From: Pseudomonadota bacterium
GTDB taxonomy: Bacteria; Pseudomonadota; Alphaproteobacteria; Dongiales; Dongiaceae
DNA length: 64,000 bases
Reading direction: 5' to 3'
Assembly (NCBI GenBank): GCA_021792365.1
Contig: JAJYUT010000008.1
Coordinates: 186,001 to 250,000, forward strand
The translations under genes and the position numbers were made by a program. Of this stretch, positions 35,216-43,877 are shown in pieces. The stretch's first letter is position 1, and every line of letters begins with the position of its first letter. The notes under the pieces were generated by a model, which was given only the letters and a program-made list of their open reading frames with translations, was not told the origin of the DNA and did no database searches.

Positions 35216-37580
35216 GCAACTGAGGGCACGCTGGCTGGGAGCGAGCACGATGGTTCTGCTGTTGTGCTCTCCGGCAATGGCCCAAGACTCACTGCCTTTT
35301 CCGCCGAAGCCTTCGGGAAGCAAGGCCGGTCCGACAATAGCCGAGTCGACCTACAGCCCGTTGCCGGAGCAGTCGCACCTTCCTGCCGATGCCCCGAACA
35401 TCGTCGTTATCATGCTCGACGACGTTGGTCCGGCGTTGCCGGACGCCTTTGGCGGCGTGATCGAGACACCCACATTGAGCCGTCTTGCAGAAGAAGGCGT
35501 GTCCTACAACCGCTTCCACAATGCCGCGATGTGTTCTCCTACGCGCGCGGCATTGCTGACCGGGCGCAATCATCACCGGGTCGGGAATGGCCAGATCGCA
35601 GAGCTGGCAAATGATTGGGACGGATACACCGGCCGCATTCCGCGCACTTCGGCAACGGTTGCGAAGGTTCTTGGCTACTATGGCTACGCGACCGCGGCGT
35701 TCGGGAAGTGGCACAATACGCCTGCCAATGAAACAACCGCTGTCGGTCCCTACACCGACTGGCCTGTGGGGGAAGGCATCGGCTTCGATTACTTCTATGG
35801 CTTTCTTGCCGGTGAATCGTCGCAGTGGGAGCCTGCCGTCGTCGAGAACACGATCCGCATCGATCCTTCTCATGGAAAGGAAGGCTACCATTTCACCGAG
35901 GACATGACCGACAAGGCCGTATCATGGATGAAGCAGGTTCGCGCGTTAACGCCCGACCGGCCATTCTTCATGTATTGGGCTCCCGGCGCTTCTCACGGAC
36001 CGCATCACATATTCAAGGATTGGGCGGATAAGTACAAGGGCAAGTTCGACGATGGCTGGGATGCCATGCGCGAGCGGATCTTTGCGCGCCAGCGCGAACT
36101 CGGATGGATACCGGAGAACACGGAGCTTACGCCGCGTCCGGATACGCTTGCCGGTTGGCAGGACATTCCGGATGACGAGAAGCCGTTCCAGCGGCGCCTC
36201 ATGGAAGTGTTTGCCGGGTACACCGAGCACGCGGACACTCAAGCCGGCCGCCTGCTGGAAGCCCTCGATGACCTTGGCATTCGCGACAATACGCTCATCT
36301 TCTACGTCTGGGGCGACAACGGGTCCAGCGCAGAGGGCCAAAACGGGTCGATCAGCGAACTTCTGGCGCAGAACGGTATCCGCACGGAGATCAAGGACCA
36401 CATTCATGCGATGAACGAACTGGGAGGGATGGACGTACTCGGCTCACCCAAGGCCGACAATATGTATCATGCCGGTTGGGCATGGGCCGGGTCCACGCCG
36501 CACCGGTCTACCAAGCTGGTTGCTGCGCATTTCGGCGGAACGCGAACGCCGCTCGTGGTTTCCTGGCCAAGCAAGATCAAGCCGGACAGGACGCCGCGCT
36601 CACAGTTCCATCATGTGAACGACATTGTACCGACGATCTATGATGTGCTGGATATCCAGCAGCCAAAGCTCGTCGACGGCATAACCCAGGATCCGCTTGA
36701 TGGCGTCAGCATGACCTACACCTTCGACGCTGCGGACGCGCCGGCGCAGAAGACGGAGCAGTATTTCGAGATCATGGGCAGCCGCGCCTATTACAAGGAT
36801 GGGTGGATCGCGTCGGTGTTCGGCCCGCGGGTTCCGTGGAAGGCCGGCATCGATCCGGCCATCCTCAAATGGTCCCCGGACAATGACGTTTGGGAGCTGC
36901 ACGACCTCAGCCAGGACTATTCCCAAGCCAACGACGTGGCGGCGGATCACCCCGACAAGATCGGTGAGCTCAAGAAAGCCTTCGGCGTAAGCGCGGAAGC
37001 AAACAAGGTTTACCCGGTCGGGGGAGGGCTATGGTCTGCCGTCTTTCATCCGGAGGATGCGCCATCCAATCCGGCGACAGAGTTTGAGTTCACGCAGGAG
37101 GTCGTTGGCGTCCCGGAGTTCACCGCGCCCAAGGTCGGAGCGCGGAGCAATCTTGTCACCATCGACGCGGAGCTGAAGCCCGACTCGGAGGGAGTGCTTT
37201 ACGCTCTTGGTGCATTTTCCGGCGGCGTCGCCTTGTGGGTGGACAAGGGTAAACTGACCTACGAATACAATCTGTTCGAAATCGAGCGGACGCATCTCGA
37301 ATCATCCGGCCCGTTACCCGTCGGCAAGGTCAAGATTGAGGTTGAGACACGCAAGGTCGGAACTGATCATGCCGCACCGCTCGACGTCGCAATCCGCATC
37401 GACGGCAAGGAGGTGGCGAAGGGGCGTGTGCCACGCTCGGCGCCACTTACGTTCACTGCCAATGACGCTTTCGACGTGGGAAGAGACAGCTACTCGCCGG
37501 TTTCGCTCGCATACTTCGACCGCAAGCCGTTTGCCTTCAATGGTGAGATTGAACGCCTGAAGGTCGAATATCTGAAGTGA
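35202..37580 (+). CDS. Arylsulfatase, Cys type, secreted
   Basis: A 792-residue sulfatase with an N-terminal signal peptide (hydrophobic 'STMVLLLCSPAMA'). Metal ligands Asp73-Asp74 lie in IVVIMLDDVGPALP. The formylglycine site is Cys111 in MCSPTRAALLTGR, and 'AAFGKWHN' carries the Lys and His that contact sulfate. A C-terminal region of about 190 residues (beta-sandwich-like, from 'KVGARSNLVTIDAEL') follows. It hydrolyses sulfate esters in the periplasm or outside. AGGAGG precedes ATG 35202, inside the FGE gene. The substrate could be an aryl or polysaccharide sulfate. Confidence 0.94.
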   Translation: MNSLKQLRARWLGASTMVLLLCSPAMAQDSLPFPPKPSGSKAGPTIAESTYSPLPEQSHLPADAPNIVVIMLDDVGPALPDAFGGVIETPTLSRLAEEGVSYNRFHNAAMCSPTRAALLTGRNHHRVGNGQIAELANDWDGYTGRIPRTSATVAKVLGYYGYATAAFGKWHNTPANETTAVGPYTDWPVGEGIGFDYFYGFLAGESSQWEPAVVENTIRIDPSHGKEGYHFTEDMTDKAVSWMKQVRALTPDRPFFMYWAPGASHGPHHIFKDWADKYKGKFDDGWDAMRERIFARQRELGWIPENTELTPRPDTLAGWQDIPDDEKPFQRRLMEVFAGYTEHADTQAGRLLEALDDLGIRDNTLIFYVWGDNGSSAEGQNGSISELLAQNGIRTEIKDHIHAMNELGGMDVLGSPKADNMYHAGWAWAGSTPHRSTKLVAAHFGGTRTPLVVSWPSKIKPDRTPRSQFHHVNDIVPTIYDVLDIQQPKLVDGITQDPLDGVSMTYTFDAADAPAQKTEQYFEIMGSRAYYKDGWIASVFGPRVPWKAGIDPAILKWSPDNDVWELHDLSQDYSQANDVAADHPDKIGELKKAFGVSAEANKVYPVGGGLWSAVFHPEDAPSNPATEFEFTQEVVGVPEFTAPKVGARSNLVTIDAELKPDSEGVLYALGAFSGGVALWVDKGKLTYEYNLFEIERTHLESSGPLPVGKVKIEVETRKVGTDHAAPLDVAIRIDGKEVAKGRVPRSAPLTFTANDAFDVGRDSYSPVSLAYFDRKPFAFNGEIERLKVEYLK

Positions 37581-37642
37581 ACACCGGGAAGCGGCGGTCG
37601 CGGACTTTCTTAAACTGGTAAGCACGATAAGACGGGAGATGA

Positions 37643-38431
37643 ATGATGTCCTTGATTCCTCGACGGTCCGCGCTTGCGGCAGTCACTCTTGCAGCTCTGA
37701 TCGGAGCGCTGCCGCTCCGCACCGCGATGGCAGAAGGGACAGTCATTCCGCTGCCAAGCGCAGATCGCGAGGAGATCGAAAAGCTCCTTGGCAAGGGCGT
37801 CGTTGGCGAGGCTCAGGCGGCCGGGCCGCTTGGCTCACCTGAAAGCTACCTGCCGCTCAAAAGTGCTTCCATGAGCTACCAGGTCATCGACAAGAACAAG
37901 AAGCGGGGGGAAGCCCACAAGCTGGAAGGCACCACCGATGCCGCTTTTGCACCCGGGTGGCACTACTCGATCGAGAACGCAGGTGCCGCATTCTTCCAAA
38001 AGGCGCCCGACGGCAGCCTGCACACCGTTGCCGAGCAGGACCTCGGCAACAAGGTGCTGTCGCGCTTCGTGCCCGGCGAGCCGATGATCATTCCTGGCCT
38101 GAAGCCGGGAGAAAGCCGCAAGACAACCCTGCAGGTATCTGTCTACGATCTGTCGGATCTCAAGAAGGTCACGCATTCGGGATCACTCGATGTGACCTAC
38201 ACCTATATCGGCACCTATCGGGTCACCGTTCCCGCCGGCGCCTACGATGCGGTGCTCATCCGCTGGAACTATGATGGCAAGATAGGTCCGGCAACCATCA
38301 AGGATACGCAGCACCGGTTCATCGCGCCGGGCGCCGGCATGGTGGCCATGGCGCAGATCCGCAGCATTTCCGCCATGCTGATCTACAACGACCATACGAA
38401 GCATGGGAAAGTCCTGCAGCAGATTCACTAA
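37643..38431 (+). CDS. Secreted hypothetical protein (262 aa)
   Basis: A signal peptide (MMSLIPRRSALAAVTLAALI, cut near AMAEG) leads to a mature beta-rich protein: 'YLPLKSASMSYQVIDKNK', 'SGSLDVTYTYIGTYRVTVPA' and 'YDAVLIRWNYDGKIGPATI'. The pattern suggests a periplasmic or lipid-binding beta fold with no catalytic motif that I recognise. It follows the sulfatase by 62 bases and is the last gene of the run. GGGAG lies before ATG 37643 (a second ATG follows at 37646). It may be an accessory to the sulfatase. Confidence 0.75.
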   Translation: MMSLIPRRSALAAVTLAALIGALPLRTAMAEGTVIPLPSADREEIEKLLGKGVVGEAQAAGPLGSPESYLPLKSASMSYQVIDKNKKRGEAHKLEGTTDAAFAPGWHYSIENAGAAFFQKAPDGSLHTVAEQDLGNKVLSRFVPGEPMIIPGLKPGESRKTTLQVSVYDLSDLKKVTHSGSLDVTYTYIGTYRVTVPAGAYDAVLIRWNYDGKIGPATIKDTQHRFIAPGAGMVAMAQIRSISAMLIYNDHTKHGKVLQQIH

Positions 38432-38585
38432 CACGGCTCAGAACGCCAATGAGGCACTCAAGGCGGTGGTTGCATCGGGCTCGTCAGGCTCGCGCAGAAC
38501 AGGATCGAATCGCTCTTGTCCAAGATCCGCCCACTCGAAGACATGGCCTTTCCAGCTTGCCGCTTCATGGAGATTGCAGCTTGGC

Positions 38586-38957
38586 TCAGTGACCACCCTC
38601 CACCCACGGCACGCCGGCATACCGGAACGCCTCCGCCAGTGCCGGTTCCAACTCGACCGCTTCCCAGCGACGTAGCGGGTTGAAGTGCTCGAAGAGTTCG
38701 GGAAGCAATCGGACTCCGAAGCGGTTCACGTGTCGGCTCGCCTTATAGCCCGTTTTGTGCTGATCGAAGCGGAGGTCGGGGTCGAGCGTGGTCTGGCCGA
38801 CATAGAGACCCCATCGATCCAGGCGGCGCGTGTCCTTCAGAAGCACGACATAGAGCGTATGATGCGCACCTTTAGTGCCGGCGGTCGTCGCGCGCAGCTG
38901 TCGCGCCGCGCGCGCGGCCTCCGGCATCCATTCTGGTAGATAGAGAGCACCACGCAT
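38586..38957 (-). CDS. GIY-YIG-like nuclease-domain protein
   Basis: A 123-residue protein with a GIY-YIG-like core: 'HTLYVVLLKD' (first motif), WGLYVGQT (second), the Arg-containing 'RFDQHKTGYKASRHVNR', and a C-terminal Glu. Such domains cut DNA or act as repair nucleases. I start it at ATG 38957, but no ribosome site is clear there. A longer frame begins at 39038 (150 residues). It lies convergent with the envelope cluster and divergent from the DHH/UvdE pair, and may belong with the latter functionally. Confidence 0.65.
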   Translation of the reverse strand: MRGALYLPEWMPEAARAARQLRATTAGTKGAHHTLYVVLLKDTRRLDRWGLYVGQTTLDPDLRFDQHKTGYKASRHVNRFGVRLLPELFEHFNPLRRWEAVELEPALAEAFRYAGVPWVEGGH

Positions 38958-39572
38958 CGCACTACGATCACAGCAAGACCCGTCAGGATAGGGCCGACCC
39001 ACTGCGAGTTTTAGCACTTTCCAGCCGAATGAGTGCAATCAGGCTTAGATCAGCTTTCGGGTCTAAGCCGGACCGGTGGAAGAGCTCTTACCGATCGGCC
39101 GTTTTGACCCGAATCGGCCCTAGGATGCCGTGACTCACCACCATTGCTTGGGCTTCGAACCAGCGCGCCGTTCGCACCGACATTAATGGGCGAGAGTCAG
39201 CCACCAAATGATCGGTCGGCGATCGCCGGACCGAGCTGCACGCTTCCCACCGGAACCAGAGAACTCGCTTGGTGGTTCACTGCCAAGTTACCGCACGAGC
39301 TTGCTTGCTGCCACTTGGTTGGGTCATGCCGCAGCTTCGCTACAGGACGCGGGTAATTGCGGGCAAAATCGGCCGCCAGGGGGCCGAGCCACGCAGGGTC
39401 GGCTCACTCTCGCGGCGACGGCGCCGGGATTTTGAGGGCTACTGGGATACCTCAGGGCCCAGGCACTTGCGCGGGATGCGCGACACGCGCGAGGCGAGGC
39501 TATTCGCGCTCGCGCCGGTACCCATGCGGCCGTTATGCCGCTTGTCATCCTTTGGCACTTCGGGGGTTTCCG
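38958..39572. other. Gene-free stretch before the DHH/UvdE operon
   Basis: About 615 bases with no supported gene. An inverted repeat GGCTTAGA (39042-39049) with TCTAAGCC (39062-39069) and the ACCGATCGGCC/GAATCGGCC region near 39090-39120 may form structures. The stretch from 39150 to 39560 contains mixed frames without domain hits. The DHH protein's frame stays open back to 39357 but looks like non-coding sequence before 39573. Confidence 0.5.
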
Positions 39573-40640
39573 GTGACTGAAGCTAGGGTGCTCCGTGTCG
39601 CCGAGGCGGCGGAGTTCCGGGAGCACCTGGCGCTTCTGCGCGATGAAATCCTGCTCGTCTCCCACAACGATGCCGATGGCCTGTCGGCCGTGGCGATCCT
39701 CGCGCGTGCCCTTCCGCGGGAAGGGCGTCACGTGAGGCTGCGCATCCTCGGAAGAGGCGAGAACCCCTGGTCCGCCGAGTTCCGAACGGAGGTCGCGGCG
39801 AGTACGGTTGGCGGGATCATCGCCAGCGACCTCGGCGTCCGGGCGGGAACCATTCGCGTCGGCTGCCCGACCATTCTCATCGATCATCACGTGCCGGCCG
39901 GCGTTCCTGACGAGGCGATTGTCATATCCGGTTTCCATGAAGATCCCATCCCGACCTCCAGCCTTCTCGCCTACCGCTGCGCGGCGGGTCTCGGGCCGGC
40001 GGACGACCTGATCTGGCTGGCGGCCCTTGGGATCGTCGGCGACATGGCCGAGAGTGCCGCCTTCCCAGAAATGGACGAGGCTCGGCGACGGTATGGCGTA
40101 ACCGCGCTGCGCAAGACGGCGGCTCTGGTCAACGCCGCGCGGCGGAGCGCGACGGGCGACGCAAGCCCTGCGCTTGCGCTGTTGCTCAAGGCCGATTCCC
40201 CGCAAGAGGCGCTCTCGCATCAGCATTCCGAAACCGCCGTGCTTGAGGCCGCGCGACATGAAGTCAGGCGAGCGCTGGAAGCAGCGAAACGCGTCCCTCC
40301 GAAGATTGCCGGGCCTGTGGCTCTCGTCCTGCTTCACTCGCCATGCCAGATCCATCCGCTCGTGGCACAGGCCTGGCGGAGGCGACTCAAGGACCGGATT
40401 GTGATTGTGGCAAATACCGGTTACCGGCCGGGCTGGATCCACTTCGCCGCGCGGACCGACCGTAACGAGGATCTCATCGCCTTCCTGCGCAATCACGCGC
40501 CTCCCGGCGCCGACGAAGCCTATGGCAGTGGACACCGACGTGCGACCGGCGGCGCCCTGCGGCCGGAGGCGTGGAACGTGTTTGCGCGCTCACTCGGGCT
40601 TGGCGAGGCCGCGACCATTCCAGCTGGGGATTCAGCATGA
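39573..40640 (+). CDS. DHH-family phosphoesterase (RecJ-like)
   Basis: A 355-residue protein. The DHH-superfamily motifs are visible: His31-Asp33-Asp35 in VSHNDADGLS, Asp86 in IIASDLG, the DHH triad at 104-106 in LIDHHVP, and a later Asp in GIVGDMAE. A C-terminal DHHA1-like region ends with 'GYRPGWIHFAARTDRNED' and 'AYGSGHRRATGG'. Family members include RecJ 5'-3' exonuclease and small-RNA or cyclic-dinucleotide phosphodiesterases. I start it at GTG 39573 with GGGGG upstream. Its stop overlaps the UvdE start as ATGA, so a DNA-repair role is likely. Confidence 0.85.
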   Translation: MTEARVLRVAEAAEFREHLALLRDEILLVSHNDADGLSAVAILARALPREGRHVRLRILGRGENPWSAEFRTEVAASTVGGIIASDLGVRAGTIRVGCPTILIDHHVPAGVPDEAIVISGFHEDPIPTSSLLAYRCAAGLGPADDLIWLAALGIVGDMAESAAFPEMDEARRRYGVTALRKTAALVNAARRSATGDASPALALLLKADSPQEALSHQHSETAVLEAARHEVRRALEAAKRVPPKIAGPVALVLLHSPCQIHPLVAQAWRRRLKDRIVIVANTGYRPGWIHFAARTDRNEDLIAFLRNHAPPGADEAYGSGHRRATGGALRPEAWNVFARSLGLGEAATIPAGDSA

Positions 40641-41677
40641 GCCCAAGAACTCGCCGGCTTGGCTTTGCGGTGAAGGTGCTGGGCGTGCCCGGAATGAAGA
40701 GCAACGACTCGCGACGCTGGGCGAGCAACCCGCACCTGAAAGTCTCGCTCGAGTACCTCGATCAGATCCTTGATTATCTCGGGCGCGCCCGCATCACCAT
40801 GTACCGGCTGTCGTCGGACCTGGCGCCCTATGCCACGCACCCGGACATGCCGCAGTTTCACGGGATGGTCGCGGAAAGCGCACGCGAGCTGCAGACGATC
40901 GGCGACAAGGCCAAACAACTGGGCATTCGGCTCTCCTTCCACCCGTCGCAATACATCATCCTCAACAGTCCCGACGCGGAGCTGGTCAAGAAGAGCATCG
41001 CCGACCTCGTCTCGCAGGCGGAAATGCTGGACCGAATGGAACTCGGTCCCGAGGCCGTGCTCGTGATCCATGTGGGTGGAATGTACGGAGACGCGGCGAC
41101 GAGCCGCGCACGCTGGGTCGAGACCTGGCACGTTTTGCCGGAGCCAGTGCGGCGCCGCCTTGTCCTGGAGAACGACGACCTGCGTTTCAGCGCGGCCGAT
41201 GTCCTCTGGATTCACCAACACACCGGCGTGCGGTTGGTGTTCGACTACCAGCACTTCTGGTGCCTCAACCCCGAGCGGCTGGACCTGCGCCCGACGCTCG
41301 CTTCATTCGTGGCCACCTGGCCCGACGGCGTCGTGCCGAAAGTCCATTTCTCCTCGCCGCGCACGGAGATGCGCGAGGTGAAGCGAAAGGACAAGGCTGG
41401 CAAGACGAAGCCGGTCCTGCTCCCACCGGTATTTACCGGGCATGCGGATTTCTGCAATCCGTTCGAATTCGCGACTTTCATGAGATTGGCCGAAGGGCTA
41501 GATTTCGACGTCATGCTGGAGGCGAAAGCGAAGGATCTTGCATTGATCCGTTTGCGCGGCGACCTTCTCCGTTACGCACCAGACCTCGCGCCGCAGTTCG
41601 GCGTCGCTCCCGACGAGCCCACCATTGCGGAAACGCAGGAGATTCCAGCGGCTGAAATCGAGAAGGAGCCGGCCTAG
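40637..41677 (+). CDS. uvsE: UV damage endonuclease UvdE
   Basis: A 346-residue protein of the UvdE/UVDE family (TIM-barrel). Conserved metal and DNA-binding blocks are present: 'RLSFHPSQYIILNS', 'VIHVGGMYGD', 'LENDDLRFS', 'FDYQHFWCLNPERL' and 'KVHFSSPRTEM'. UVDE nicks DNA directly 5' of cyclobutane dimers, 6-4 products and some abasic sites, starting a repair path independent of UvrABC. ATG 40637 overlaps the stop of the DHH gene, which strongly suggests joint function. It ends in a 15-base tandem repeat that carries the stop codon. Confidence 0.93.
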   Translation: MSPRTRRLGFAVKVLGVPGMKSNDSRRWASNPHLKVSLEYLDQILDYLGRARITMYRLSSDLAPYATHPDMPQFHGMVAESARELQTIGDKAKQLGIRLSFHPSQYIILNSPDAELVKKSIADLVSQAEMLDRMELGPEAVLVIHVGGMYGDAATSRARWVETWHVLPEPVRRRLVLENDDLRFSAADVLWIHQHTGVRLVFDYQHFWCLNPERLDLRPTLASFVATWPDGVVPKVHFSSPRTEMREVKRKDKAGKTKPVLLPPVFTGHADFCNPFEFATFMRLAEGLDFDVMLEAKAKDLALIRLRGDLLRYAPDLAPQFGVAPDEPTIAETQEIPAAEIEKEPA

Positions 41678-41699
41678 AGCCTCCCGGCCTAGAGCCTCT
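41670..41699. repeat. 15-bp tandem duplication across the uvsE stop codon
   Basis: CGGCCTAGAGCCTCC (41670-41684) is followed directly by the same unit with one change at the end (41685-41699). The first copy contains the TAG stop. A slipped-strand duplication is the simplest explanation. Confidence 0.8.
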
Positions 41700-41796
41700 G
41701 AGAGCGGTTCTGGCGAAGCTCGTGGACTCGAATGATCCGTCTCAGCCGGCGCGAGTCCATACGATCGGAGTTCATCGAAAGGTGGTCGCAACCGGA

Positions 41797-42285
41797 TCAG
41801 CCACCGTAACCGCGACCGGCCGTCGCTTCTTGCCGGACCTCCTGAAGTGCATTGTTAACGCCGCGTCCGCCTTCCGACCGCAGACGAACGGCCGGGTGTT
41901 GCTGGTCGTGAGCAGAGCCGAAGGGCCACGCGCCCAATGCGCTATTCAAGAGTGCTTGGGCCTGATCGCCGGAGATCGAGGGAAGGCTTACCTCAAGCGA
42001 AAACCTGACCTGGAAAGTATCGTCTTGGCCGGATACATCGGCAAGGCAGGAGACCTCCGCCCCGTTTAGATCGATCCTCTGTCTGGTCGCCTCATACCGC
42101 AGCGCCGATAACAGGCATGCGGCATAGCCAGCGGCCAGCAAGCCCTCTGCACTGACGCCGTCGCCGCCCGATCCTCCAAGCTCCCTGGGGGTCGCCAGGT
42201 TAAGGGAGATCCGGCCCTCCTCACCCGTAAGACGTGGTGGCGTGCCTTCTCGCGCGTCGGCGCGAGCCACATATCGCAGTTCCAT
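41797..42285 (-). CDS. OsmC/Ohr-like protein, resolving Cys replaced
   Basis: A 162-residue protein of the OsmC/Ohr family, which reduces organic hydroperoxides. 'LATPRELGGSGGDGVSAEGL' and 'LAAGYAACLLSALRYEA' match Ohr, with the peroxidatic Cys57 kept. At the second Cys position (CPYS in typical Ohr) this protein has Trp120 in GAWPFGSA, and the last 30 residues differ from Ohr. It may work as a one-Cys enzyme or have lost activity, or a frameshift may have altered the C-terminus. GGAG precedes ATG 42285. It converges with uvsE. Confidence 0.8.
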   Translation of the reverse strand: MELRYVARADAREGTPPRLTGEEGRISLNLATPRELGGSGGDGVSAEGLLAAGYAACLLSALRYEATRQRIDLNGAEVSCLADVSGQDDTFQVRFSLEVSLPSISGDQAQALLNSALGAWPFGSAHDQQHPAVRLRSEGGRGVNNALQEVRQEATAGRGYGG

Positions 42286-42463
42286 GGCCGCTCTCCAAAC
42301 TCCAGCAAACAGGAATGACTACTCAGGGTTCCATGCAAAGCACTGAAGCGCTGGTGGACGAGGCCTATTGAGGTGCGGGCATCCAGGCTGCTTCCGTGGA
42401 GCAAGCTCCGGTTACCGCTGTTCACACCAGCACTCGGCAATCACTTCACCCTGGAGGCGAGAT

Positions 42464-42913
42464 ATGGAGCGAATTGAAAAGCACATTGATGTCGATGTGC
42501 CGGTGTCCACCGCGTACAATCAGTTCACCCAGTTCGAGGAGTTTCCGAATTTCATGGAAGGCGTCGAGCAGATCACGCAGGTCGATGACAAGCACACGCA
42601 CTGGAAAGTAGAAATCGCCGGCCATGCCCGGGAGTTCGATTCCGAGATCACGGAACAGGTCCCGGATCAGGTCATCGCATGGCGCTCGACCACTCCGCCG
42701 TTGAATGCGGGCCGCGCCGTCTTCCAGCCGCTGGAGCCGGACCGGTGTCGAGTCACGCTCCAAATGGAGTACGAGCCTGAAGGCATGGTGGAAAGCGTCG
42801 GCTCCTCGCTGGGACTGGTTGGCAGCCGGGCTGAAGGAGATTTGAAGCGTTTCAAGGCTTTCATCGAATCGCGTGGTCGCGAGACTGGAGCGTGGCGCGG
42901 CGAGCTCCACTGA
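42464..42913 (+). CDS. SRPBCC family protein (polyketide cyclase/dehydrase type)
   Basis: A 149-residue START-like protein with the 'QFEEFPNFMEGVEQI' helix-turn and beta strands ('HWKVEIAGHAREFDSEITEQ', 'WRSTTPPLNAGRAVF') of the cyclase/dehydrase family, which binds hydrophobic ligands. I use ATG 42464 with GGAGG seven bases upstream; the longer frame to 42368 would start inside intergenic sequence. Such proteins are often stress-induced in alphaproteobacteria. The ligand is unknown. Confidence 0.85.
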   Translation: MERIEKHIDVDVPVSTAYNQFTQFEEFPNFMEGVEQITQVDDKHTHWKVEIAGHAREFDSEITEQVPDQVIAWRSTTPPLNAGRAVFQPLEPDRCRVTLQMEYEPEGMVESVGSSLGLVGSRAEGDLKRFKAFIESRGRETGAWRGELH

Positions 42914-43112
42914 GGGGGGTATGGCCGTCGCGCCTCGCACCCTCAGGTTCCGGAAGTGAGATCGGACGCTCCGGTCCGCGTCAGGTCGGCAGCAATGCAG
43001 GCTCGAGGTGCTCTCGAGCCTGCGCGCGCTACGGGCAAGAAACGCCCGCCGAGCCAGTGTTGCGTTATTCCATCCCGCAGTCGTTCTGCGGTGCCGAAGG
43101 AGGCGCTATTCC

Positions 43113-43508
43113 ATGAAAGGTTTCGTGGATGACATCGAAGATTTAACACTCACAAACAGTGATTTCCGGCAGGTTTTGTATACCGGCCATCATCTCCAGT
43201 TGGTTCTGATGTCCATTGGCATCGACCAGGACATCGGTGAGGAAGTGCATGAGGACAGAGATCAATTCTTCAGGATCGAGAGCGGCGAGGGCGAGGTTCT
43301 CATCGACGGCGTGGTTCACAAGGTCAAGGATGACGATGCGGTGATCGTTCCGGCAGGAGCCCGCCATAATATCACCAACACCGGCACAAGGCCGCTCAAG
43401 CTCTACACGATTTATGCCGCGCCTGAGCACCGTGATGCGACAGTCCACCATACCAAAATAGAAGCGGATGCATCACACGAACATTTCGACGGTAAGACAA
43501 CGGAATAA
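43113..43508 (+). CDS. Cytoplasmic cupin-domain protein
   Basis: A 131-residue single-domain cupin with metal-site residues in 'EEVHEDRDQFFRIESGEG' (His-x-Glu-x-Asp-x-x-Gln/Glu) and a late His in 'VPAGARHNITN'. The C-terminus 'HTKIEADASHEHFDGKTTE' is common in this small cupin subgroup, which may act on a small metabolite or as a mannose-6-phosphate-isomerase-like protein. AAGGAGG precedes ATG 43113. It has no signal peptide, unlike the two secreted cupins in this window. Confidence 0.88.
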   Translation: MKGFVDDIEDLTLTNSDFRQVLYTGHHLQLVLMSIGIDQDIGEEVHEDRDQFFRIESGEGEVLIDGVVHKVKDDDAVIVPAGARHNITNTGTRPLKLYTIYAAPEHRDATVHHTKIEADASHEHFDGKTTE

Positions 43509-43877
43509 CCCGGGCACGCGTCCTCCACTGCCAAACCGTAAGGAACGGGCGTTAGCGGAGACGACCTGTCGCAACAGCGGCGCGACTTGTCCCCCCGCCC
43601 ACAACCGACATGGTGCACACGCAGATCTCTGACCTTGTCGAGGGGCAAGCTATCAACGCGCTGTACAGAGAGATGCGGGCGACTGGTCCGGTATTCAGAA
43701 ACCAGAGCTGAGCTCGAGCGCGTCCCGGAACTTTCGCTGCACCTGTTGCCGGACTTCGGTGCCGCGGACATGCATGGAGCTTTGAACGTAGGTTTCGAGA
43801 AGACGGCCGGACGCAAGCCGATCCCGGCGCTCGCGCTGCACGCCCGACAATCTCAGGGAGCGCCGCTTCGGCTGCCG
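43509..43877. other. Gene-free stretch before the recombination scar
   Basis: About 369 bases between the cupin and a TetR-like fragment. Open frames are present on both strands, but none shows a domain, start site or ribosome site that I trust. It may be a remnant of the genes that left the fragments to its right. Confidence 0.4.

Noticed and set aside
39042-39069. GGCTTAGA/TCTAAGCC inverted repeat as a possible tRNA or attachment site
   Set aside because: No cloverleaf, no T-loop consensus and no integrase gene nearby; kept only as a note in the gene-free stretch.
39357-39572. N-terminal 72-codon extension of the DHH protein
   Set aside because: Arg/Gly/Ala/Cys-rich with no family similarity; GTG 39573 gives a normal DHH start with a ribosome site.
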